Shown one piece after another: positions 56,404 through 64,000 of a stretch of DNA of 64,000 bases. Position numbers and translations under genes: made by a program. The stretch is from Diphasiastrum complanatum (taxonomy: Eukaryota > Streptophyta > Lycopodiopsida > Lycopodiales > Lycopodiaceae): assembly GCA_029204225.1 (NCBI GenBank), contig CM055107.1:15124900-15188899 (forward strand), read 5' to 3'. Every line of letters begins with the position of its first letter. The first letter of the stretch is position 1. A model generated the notes under the pieces. The model worked only from the letters and a program-made list of their open reading frames with translations. It made no database searches and had not been told where the DNA came from.

Positions 56404-58234
56404 TTCGCATCACGCTCAAGGGTGGTCGCATCCAATTCACCTTGAAGCCGTGTGCGATCTTGTTTGGCCATTTGTAATTGCCCCTTCAGCAGCTGCACCT
56501 GTTGCTTGGCATCTCGCACTGTCTTATCTACCTGATCTTGTGCAGTTGTCAGGGTGTTTTGTAGGGAGCTGATGTGATTTTCCAAGTGATCCGCTTGTTG
56601 CTGGGCCAACTTCTTTTCGCTTTCAGCCTTATCTTCATGTCTTGCTGGACAATTTTCTGGCTGATCAAAGTGTTTTCGAATCCTAGATCAGAGATTCTCT
56701 GCTCCATTTTCTTCTTCTTATCCAGCATAGACTGGATCACTTGCCCAAGTCTTGAAACCAACCCTAGAGCATCACCAGAATCGACGGTCGTGGAAACTAC
56801 AGCAACATGAGGACCTGATGGTACTGTCCTTGGTTGGCGTGGAATAGGTGCCACGGTCTCTTCTTCTTCAAAAATATCCTCCTCTTCAAACCCTTCAGGC
56901 ACTGTGGCGTCGAACTGTTTTGGTGATTTTACAGCTGTGTCGACCCGAAGTGTGGTTGGGCTACCTTTTATGTGGGGTTGCTGGCTGGCATCTTCGACAC
57001 CAACAGTAGATTCATGGATATGTCGAAATCCTCTTCCAGGGGATTGGGGTTCAAAGGGCACTGGGCTCTGGGGCATTTCAAAGATTTTGGTGGCCCCAAG
57101 GGGGTCGGAATCATTGAACATATCCAGAAAGAACTGTGTGTTGGGTGAGGTGGCTTCGGTGTGCGGGGGTGAGGCGGCCTGGGTAGCTGTGATGGGAATG
57201 GTAGGCCCAATGGTCACAGACTGTCCTTGTATGGGGGCAGAGGCGAGAGAAGCATCAGAGGCTAGGGGGATGGAAAGTTTAGTGCGAATAGCAGCAGGGG
57301 ATGGAAGAGCAGCTGATGAGGTATGCTTAGTGCGACGTCGTGACGCGGAAGGCGAGTCAGGAATTATGATTACGCTGCGTGGACGACGACGACTATGAGA
57401 GCTTGAGGCCTGATGGGATGATTCTGTCGGTGCTTTTTCGTAAACCAAAAGCATAGAATCCAGGTGGAAGCCATAGATTCTATTTTCTAAGTGATAAGCG
57501 ACTAAGAGGGACAATAAAGAGCCAGCAGCAAACTACTGCTTAGTATTGGCCTTAATAGCTCGCTTGAGCTCACCGGAAATAGTCTTCAACCAATTATATG
57601 GTTCAAGAGGGGCCTTGGCCAACTTAGTGTGGGATTCCACTATCCTGTGAAGGATTTGAGATGTGATGCGGTCTTTTCTGAGGTTGCCAACCATCAGAAA
57701 ATTATTCAATAGCTGGGCAGCTGCGTGGATGGAAGGCTCAGTGATGGCTTCCAAAAGGTAGCCATCATTGGTCCAGTGCAGATCATTGGTGAGGTCAATA
57801 AATGGCTTGATGGCCTGTTTGGCGTGCTTGTGATTGGGTGAGGCCTGCGTACCAGATGATATTCCTATAGCTGCAAGTGCGGCCTCAGTGACGCGCACTT
57901 TGTGTGTGGCTCCCTGAAAAGTGATATAGAATTTGGATTTCTCTTCCTTCCACGTACTGAAGGCAAGAGTGATGAAATCCATATTCATGCGACCCGAAAA
58001 GGCTCTCTGAATACCCATTGCAGTGAGTAGAGGCTCCGCAAGGGTCATCCACCGAGTGACCATGCTTGTGCTAGAAAAAATCATGATGTCCGTTGCAAAT
58101 GGGACATCACGATGGATAGTATAGCACGGAGACTGGGAAATATCGGTAGAAGACATGATGATCAGAAAGGAATTATAAACAAGTGAAAGTGTATCAGAAG
58201 ACAATGCAGGAAATTTGGAAGGCTTTGGTTGCAA
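56404..58234 (-). CDS. Extra ORF downstream of pol, copy E (3' truncated)
   Basis: The better-preserved N-terminal part. MSSTDISQSP (about 58,156; an upstream ATG at 58,234 is in frame) leads into YTIHRDVPFATDIMIFSSTS, MVTRWMTLAEPLLTAMGI, RMNMDFITLAFSTWKEEKS, GATHKVRVTEAALAAIGI, EAITEPSIHAAAQLLNNFL and RKDRITSQILHRIVESHTKL to a stop at 57,533. It continues after a shift from 57,514 as a Ser/Pro/Thr-rich linker, DMFNDSDPLGATKIFEMPQS and EEEDIFEEEETVAPIP, then a coiled coil (KKKMEQRISDLGFENTLIS, LQNTLTTAQDQVDKTVRDAK), ending at the Copia junction. No membrane segment or signal peptide seen. Function unknown; the position matches env-like or accessory ORFs of Athila/Tat elements. Confidence 0.75.
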
Positions 58235-58939
58235 GAAAAATTCGCAAGAGCTTCGCTAGCACAAGTGAGGAATGAATCGAATTCAACCAACTTATAGGTG
58301 AATTTGGTGGGTCCATTACACTAAATAGTAGTTTGGTTGATCAGTTCTGAACAAAAATTTGCAGGCATGTACAGTACTATAAAAATAGGCTATAAAAATC
58401 TCGACGAAGGTTTCTAGGGACTTGAACCTATCAGGCGAACGTTTTCTAGGGCTGGCGAAGGATGAACCTTCGCCAAGGTACAGTCATAAATGTATTTTTT
58501 CACAATATGAACCTATGGACAACCTAATTTTGACATTTTAAGATCATCTAGCAGGTCGGCGAAGGTTCATAATGAGGTTATGATGCTCGGCGAAGGTTCC
58601 CAAAATGGCATATCACTGAACATTCGCCTGTCTCAAAAATTGGATTTTCTATTGTCAAGAACCTTCGCCCACCTCAATTTAGATAAATCAAGGGTGGATG
58701 TACAGTCTGAGAGATCAACGAAGGTTTCTGATACTGTATTGGCCAAATCTGTCCAAATCAGTGATTTTTTAAGTCATTGTCCATAAAAAATACTGTGCTT
58801 TTTTTTTCTTATGCTGCTGACTTCCTGACTTTTGCTGCTTTTTTTTTTTTTTTCAACTGTCTTTTTCCAAAAAACTCAGCAAATTATATACTGAAAACAA
58901 AAAAATGAAAAACAAATAGAAATAAAAAATATATTGAGA
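58235..58939 (-). promoter_or_regulatory. Pol-to-extra-ORF spacer with repeated GCGAAGGTT motif
   Basis: 700 bp non-coding. GGCGAAGGTT and variants (ACGAAGGTTT, AACCTTCGCC) occur at about 58,400, 58,454, 58,469 (inverse), 58,558, 58,589, 58,667 (inverse) and 58,717. The same motif marks the 5' leader of the other copy. A poly-T tract lies at 58,838-58,851. Confidence 0.6.
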
Positions 58940-60330
58940 TCAGGCTTGCTGAACTGGTGGAGCAGGCTGCCAAAACTTATGTAATCGGCTGTCATTTATC
59001 GGAGTAACAAATCGTTTTCCATCCAAGTGCTCAATTACTACGTCATAGTTCAGGTTTTCCTTCACTTTATACGGGCCTTCCCTGGTAAACTTCAACTTAC
59101 CCTTGATCAGCTTGGTTTTGTATATAATGCAAGATCTCCTGCTTTCAGATCTTTCTTGTGCAAACGACGATCGTGCCATGCCTTGCAAAGGGCTTTCTCT
59201 GCTGCTAAGGCATGAACTGCCATCAATCGGGTTTCACATAATTTGTGCAACGCTTCATGACGGAGTTGTAAGGACATATCATCATTTAATCGTTCCGTTG
59301 CTGCTATGCGTAAAGATGGGATTAAAAATTCAATTGGCATAACAACATCTTGACCATAAACCAGTTGAAAAGGTGTTTGACTTGTACTATTTTTGTAAGC
59401 GGTTTTGAATGCCCATAATGCTGCATATAGTTTATGTTCCCAATCAGACCGACTTGCTTCAACTGTCTTTGTCATAATGGTGCAAAGAATCTTATTGGAA
59501 GATTCAGCTTGGCCATTCCCTCTGGGATAATAGGGAGTACTAAATCTGTGTATAACAAAAAAATCTTCCAGTAAACACTTTATTGTTTGATTAACAAAGT
59601 GTGTACCCCGGTCACTGACAATTTCGATCGACATCCAAATCTGATTATAATATTTTCATATAGAAACTTGGCCGTAAATTTCGCATCATCCACTTTGACA
59701 GCTTTGGCTCAACCCACTTGGTCATATAATCAGTTGCGATGATAATGTATCGGGCCTGAGGTCCTTACGCGGCAGGATGAATAAGACCAACATAATCCAG
59801 TCCCCATTTTTCAAACGGTGCTTGCGATAAAATTGGATGTAAGGGTCCATAATTTTGTCGAGTAGGTCGTCGTGCTCGCTGGCAAACGTCACATGTCTGA
59901 ATAAAATTTTCTGTGTCCTTATGAAGCGTAGGCCACCAACAACCAGATTGCAAAAGTTTGCGAACAATAATATCTGTAGAGAAGTGTCCTCCACCCATGC
60001 CATCATGTGAAAACATGATTAAATCTGGTACTTCATGCGGTAAAACACATCTTCGTAAAATATTATCTGATCCACGATGGTATAATTGTTCAGCAATTAA
60101 TTGATAAGGTTGAGCCTTATGAATCAATTGTCTCTTCTGTACTTTTGTCAAAGAGTCATTCGGTTGTCCTAGCATCAGATACTCAACAATATCTGCCACC
60201 CACTCAGGTACTGCTTCAACATAGAACAATGCAACATCTGGCAATTCATCATCCACTTCAGTATTAACTGGTGCAGTTTAATTCGCGAAACGTGATCGGC
60301 TAGATAATGTTGCTTTCCCTTTTTAACCAC
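58940..60330 (-). pseudogene. Gypsy integrase, copy E
   Basis: H2C2 finger region HEVPDLIMFSHDGMGGGHF, CWWPTLHKDTENFIQTCDVC, QRARRPTRQNYGPLHP. The core has WGLDYVGLIHPA, then a shift, YIIIATDYMTKW-like sequence, EIVSDRGTHFVNQTIKCLLE and TPYYPRGNGQAESSNKILC (catalytic Glu). The C-terminal part is complete: LYAALWAFKTAYKNSTSQTP, YGQDVVMPIEFLIPSLRIAA, AWHDRRLHKKDLKAGDLALY, then FTREGPYKVKENLNYDVVIE and INDSRLHKFWQPAP, stop 58,940. No chromodomain, as expected outside chromoviruses. At least three frameshifts. Confidence 0.9.
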
Positions 60331-60402
60331 AATTCAAAAGTCAAATTCAGTCATTAATAATAACCATCTTGGAATACGTCTAGTATTACACGTCTTGTTT
60401 AC

Positions 60403-61119
60403 CTAGTAAAGTAACGGTTGATGATTCGTATAAAATGCAAAGTGCGTTTCCGTGAGGTAGTGATGAAATTTCCGAACAGAAAAAATCATGGCTAGCGTTT
60501 CACGTTCTGTTGTTGAATAATTCTTCTCTGGATCCGTAAGCTGTCTGCTTGCAAATCGTATGGAATAATCCTTCTTATAGTCTCCTGGCTGTGTCAAAAC
60601 TGATCCAATGGCGTATTTTGAGGCATCTGTATGAACATGAAACTCTAATATCCAATTTGGAGAACACAGTATTGGTGCTGAAGATAATGCTTGTTTTAAC
60701 TTTTCAAAGGCTTCTAACGCCTCTACTGTCCAAATGGGAACAATAGTTAGTTTGTATATAGGTCGTGCTAAATCCGCAAATAAGATAATAAAAATTCGAT
60801 AGTAGTTCGCATGACCCATAAACACATAAACTCCTCAAATTGTTGCTGGCGGTGGCAATTCCACAATAACTTTGATCTTAGAATAATCGGTGGCAATACC
60901 ATGTCTTGATATCACATGTCCAAGCACAACTCCATGCGAAACCCATATCTGGCATTTTTCTGGATCTAGAGAAATCTGATATTTGCGACATCTTTCAAAT
61001 ACTCTCTCCAATCGATCCAGGTGGTCTGTATCTGTACTATGAACTCCCAAGTCGTCTAAGTAAATTTCAAGGAATTTATGTAGAAATGAACTTGGTGCAT
61101 TACAGAGTCCAAACGACAT
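60403..61119 (-). pseudogene. Gypsy RT C-terminal part and RNase H, copy E
   Basis: RT palm MSFGLCNAPSSF is followed directly by HKFLEIYLDDLGVHSTDTDH. The catalytic Y-L-D-D is intact, but about nine residues normally between are missing. Next are CQIWVSHGVVLGHVISRHGI, a stop 60,835 and MGHANYYRIFIILFADLARP. RNase H: ILEFHVHTDASKYAIGSVLT (catalytic Asp), TDPEKNYSTTERETLAMIFS (catalytic Glu) and FAFYTNHQPLLY. It ends at 60,403. Confidence 0.88.
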
Positions 61120-61809
61120 TACTTTGTAAGCATAGGTGTCCCATTCTATTGCAAAAGCAGTTTTGTGACGATCGGCAGGTGCAATCTTAACCTAGTTGTA
61201 ACCACTAAATCCATCCAGTAAACTATAAGCTTCCGCTCCAGCAAGGCGATCCAAAATGCTTTCAGTAAAAGGTAACAAAAAGTGATCCTTCCGTGTCACT
61301 TTATTCAATGCTTTGAGATTCACACAGATTCGCAATTTCCCATTTTTCTTAGGAACAATGACAATCAATAAAATCCATTGTGTATGCTTGATCTCATAAA
61401 TGAAATCGACGTCAAGCACTCTCTGAAGTTCTTTCTTTATCAGATCTGCCACGTTAGGATTACAATGATAGAATTTTGTATCCTTTGGTACTGCATCAGG
61501 TACTAAAGGTATGGTATGTTCAATCACTGATGTCGGAATAGCTTTCAAATTTTGATAAGTCCATGCAAAGCAATCTTGATACTTAATAAGTAACAAACGG
61601 AGTGCTTGATACTGTTCAGGAGTAAGTTGTGATCCCACTTGTACAATCATTTCCGGTTCTCCTAGTTTAGCAAGATTCATTGGCTGCATCTTAGATGGGC
61701 CATCGTAAACCTCTTTAGATTCCGGCATGTGTTCTTCAGGTTCATGATGTGCTTTAGGTAACATAATAACCACATCATCCAATGTATAGCGTTTAAAATG
61801 CTTTGGCAT
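61120..61809 (-). pseudogene. Gypsy RT N-terminal part, copy E
   Basis: Open frame 61,809-61,192: YQALRLLLIKYQDCFAWTYQ, HTIPLVPDAVPKDTKFYHCN, QWILLIVIVPKKNGKLRICV (fingers), NLKALNKVTRKDHFLLPFTE and AGAEAYSLLDGFSGYN (first catalytic Asp), then a CAG-to-TAG-type stop at 61,192 and KTAFAIEWDTYAYKVMSFGL in the same frame. Confidence 0.9.
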
Positions 61810-63380
61810 ATCATGCTGGACTACATTTGCCTGTTCTTTTTCGAAAGGACTTGTCTTGGTTCTTCGTTTAGCATTCTTAGCAGGAATTGATCGCGGAGGT
61901 GATGACTTTCAGGATGATAAATCTTTCTTCATAGGTGAAGACTTCCTAGACGATGATGTCTTGTTGGAAATCTGGCTTGAAGGATCATTGTTGACTTTTC
62001 CTTTGCCTTTATCCAATAGAGGTGGCACTTCCTTGGAATCGATCTTTTGAGGGGGATTTTCCAATTTCAGGACCGTATTATAGTGTTGCTTAGCTTGTTT
62101 CTTCGTTATCGAACCTGTGATCCTGCCTCCCTTCAGTATAACTGCTTTGGGCTGTTTGATTGTTGGTTCATCAGGAACATTACGCACTCCAAATCTGGTA
62201 GAATCCATATGATATAGAATCTGTTCATCCGTAAGTTCTGCATTGCCATCATAACTTAAGACATGGCTCACTAGTATGAGATCATCCTCAATCGGATCTG
62301 GTATAGGTTCTGTTGATATCCAGACTACATTCAAAACATTTAGTGGAAACGTGATAGGTGTATCCAAAGTTCGATCTAATAAGAAAATCTCGCTCAACTC
62401 TAATTGAATATCTTGTTGACACATATATCCTGCTGTACAATCAATTGTTGCAAGAGCTTCATTCCAATTGACAGTATCCGTTTGAGAATCGTAGTGAACT
62501 CCCAATTTTTTCTCTGGTCGATCATAAGTGTGATTCGTTGTTGATGAATCGTCATCTGCTTTTTGAACCATTGGTTTGATAGTCCAAGTCGTAGGATCAA
62601 CTTTAACTGCATGTTCACGATTTTCAAAAGTGATTTTTTTGGTATCCCAGTTATGAACTACTTGCGCAACTTGTAACCATGGACGTCCTAATAGAACTCG
62701 GTAGACATTTGGTGCTTCTGGTAAGTCCAGCACGATGAAAGTAATGACAAACTGTACTCCTGCAATCTTGATAGATATATCTTCATAGCAAAAGTAGCAG
62801 GCTTAATCTTTGTAAGGCCCCATTTTGTACATAGCTTTGTAAAAATCAGGTTAACTCCTGAACCGCCATCTATCACGGCTGCTTCTTAGAAAATTGTCTA
62901 TGTTGTATCGGCAGAGTGATATTCTTTTGTTCACTTTTCCAAGCGGCTCCAACATGGAGTACATCGTTAGATTCTTCAAATTCAGCACAAAAAAGCGGCT
63001 CCTGGTGGACTTCTAGTTCTTCTTGAGCTAACTTTTGCGCTAAGACTTCTTTAGCTTTTGGCACCAACTTTAGGAACTCTCCCAATGAAGTATTGATCTT
63101 GCTAGACAAAATGTTCATGAGTAATTCTGTATGCAATGCTTCCGGTTCAGTCATCTTGAAGGGTTCTTCGTGATGATGTAATTGATCATTCATATCCACA
63201 CGTAAATTTTCTGGAGGCTGCAATGGTGAAGAACGAACTTCAGCTATTACTTTAGCAGCTTCAAGTTCCTCTTCTTCTTGCAGATGTTTAATCCATTGTC
63301 TCATATCCTGATATCTTCGTTTTTCTGCATTAAGATTTGGATAGACTCCCGATGCTGTTGGTGTTTTGTGCAATGAAATA
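61810..63380 (-). pseudogene. Gypsy protease and flanking region, copy E
   Basis: ASGVYPNLNAEKRRYQDMRQ, EFLKLVPKAKEVLAQKLAQE, FSKKQP then a one-base shift, AVIDGGSGVNLIFTKLC (retropepsin loop, D-G-G-S form) and another shift. MLDLPEAPNVYRVLLGRPWL follows, with a long acidic/polar linker to 61,909 (TTNHTYDRPEKKLGVHYDSQ) ending Lys/Ser-rich. The post-protease frame is open for 274 codons. Not active because of the shifts. Confidence 0.85.
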
Positions 63381-63714
63381 GAATCAGCAGGTGCTGGATC
63401 CTGGTTCTTTTTGCTTTTGTGCCCTGGTGACCACCATCAAGTTTGCACTTGGTTTATTTGGAGCTATTGATCCTTGCTTGATGGTTATCAAATTTACTGG
63501 TGCTGTAGTTGGTGGTGGTTTCGGTCTTGCTGAACAGTCTTTATAGCAATGCCCATATCAACAATCACAATAGAATGTACAAATTCTCCTTTATTTGGGC
63601 ATTCTGCAACTCTGTGATTTTCTCCACATGCAAAGCATCCAAGTGGTGCTCTGGTTCAATTTCTAGAGGCTTGTTGTTGAGCGGCAGCATAAATGGCATA
63701 CTGTTCTGAAGATC
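63381..63714 (-). pseudogene. Gypsy gag 3' remnant, copy E
   Basis: Only the second pair of zinc knuckles and their surroundings remain, with several shifts; similarity to 19,990-20,345 is clear at DNA level. It is cut at 63,714 within the segment equivalent to QYAIYAAAQQQA. Confidence 0.7.
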
Positions 63715-63792
63715 TGAACTCCAAACCTTCCTCCTCAGCAACGCAATGGCGATTATCTTTTCAATAATTCTGTGGTCTATGGCCTTTGACCA
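63715..63792. other. Foreign filler at gag/LTR joint
   Basis: 78 bp that match neither gag nor LTR of the family. Likely filler DNA inserted during a deletion that removed the leader, primer site and most of gag. Confidence 0.5.
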
Positions 63793-64000
63793 CCAGTCTT
63801 GCCTCTCTTTTTATTCAAATTTAAAAAAGTGTGGGAACCATCAAAATTGGAGGGAAACCCAACTTTAACTTGACATTTAGGCCCTACGACATTAAAAGTC
63901 CCGCAAAAAGGCTTAAAGTCCTTTATTAACTTTAACTAATCAATCAAATAGCTATGTGATCATCGGGTTGGACTTACACATGCAGGGTGCCAAATCCCTC
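63793..64000 (-). repeat. Partial Gypsy LTR at window end
   Basis: Matches 23,178-23,400 of the 5' LTR of the 8.9-kb element (CCAGTCTTGCCTCTC onward) with a few differences and a small deletion, and runs off the window. Confidence 0.9.

Larger units (their letters stand above)
56404..64000 (-). mobile_element. Second Athila/Tat-like Gypsy copy, truncated
   Basis: Minus-strand copy of the family at 14.5-23.4 kb, retaining RT, RNase H and full integrase but lacking the 3' end of the extra ORF and the 3' LTR (cut at 56,404) and most of gag, leader and primer site. At the right, gag (to 63,714) is joined by about 80 bp of other sequence to part of the LTR (63,793-64,000), which continues beyond the window. 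Confidence 0.92.

Overview
This is nuclear DNA from a land plant with a large, repeat-rich genome. The evidence is Copia LTR retrotransposons primed by initiator tRNA-Met, a Ty3/Gypsy family of Athila/Tat type primed by tRNA-Asp, spliceosomal introns with GT/AG ends, and one intact three-exon gene for a plant GPI-anchored lipid-transfer protein. The repeat flavour might suit a fern or another seed-free plant, but nothing here fixes the species. I see no bacterial, viral-episome, organellar, rRNA, tRNA or CRISPR content.

Layout. 1-0.84 kb: Copia RNase H fragment (+). 1.78-4.38 kb: two convergent, degenerate, intron-bearing coding remnants of unknown family. 5.5-8.6 kb: a 1.33-kb direct repeat, under 1% diverged; each copy carries a histone-H3-fold pseudogene. 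The right copy runs into a Gypsy pol fragment (to 10.1 kb). 10.2-25.0 kb: a large palindrome, 34-nt loop at 13.69-13.73 kb, whose arms hold an inverted duplication of a degenerate multi-exon gene with a V-W-D-G-N-H-R motif. An 8.9-kb Gypsy element (14,547-23,445, minus, 5-bp TSD) sits in its right arm. 26.4-27.1 kb: Copia LTR plus primer site (-). 28.37-29.07 kb: the LTPG gene, the only clearly functional host gene. 29-32.9 kb: AT-rich, small tandem duplications. 32.9-38.96 kb: complete but dead Copia element (-), TSD TAGTA. 40.1-43 kb: 5'-truncated Copia (+). 44.1-45.6 kb: a third H3-like pseudogene (-), divergent from a second 'GNHR' pseudogene (+). 45.9-46.3 kb: unknown degenerate frame. 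48.3 kb: minisatellite. 51.3-54.4 kb: Copia element (+) interrupted by another (-, 54.4-56.4 kb). 56.4-64 kb: a second Gypsy copy (-), running off the window.

How it fits together. Most sequence is nested, decaying LTR retrotransposons. The Gypsy family (two large copies and one pol fragment) has gag with four zinc knuckles, a DGGS/T protease, RT-RNase H and integrase. Downstream of pol it has a long extra ORF (about 2.7 kb) with an N-terminal globular domain, a Ser/Pro-rich linker, a coiled coil and a C-terminal domain ending about 50 nt before the 3' LTR.

The least explained items are: (i) H3-fold pseudogenes at two unrelated loci that share a basic C-terminal extension absent from ordinary H3; (ii) the GNHR gene family, seen at two loci, once as a giant hairpin; (iii) the Gypsy extra ORF; (iv) a leader segment with a conserved intron shared by two Copia elements. 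All are read by eye; no database search was possible.
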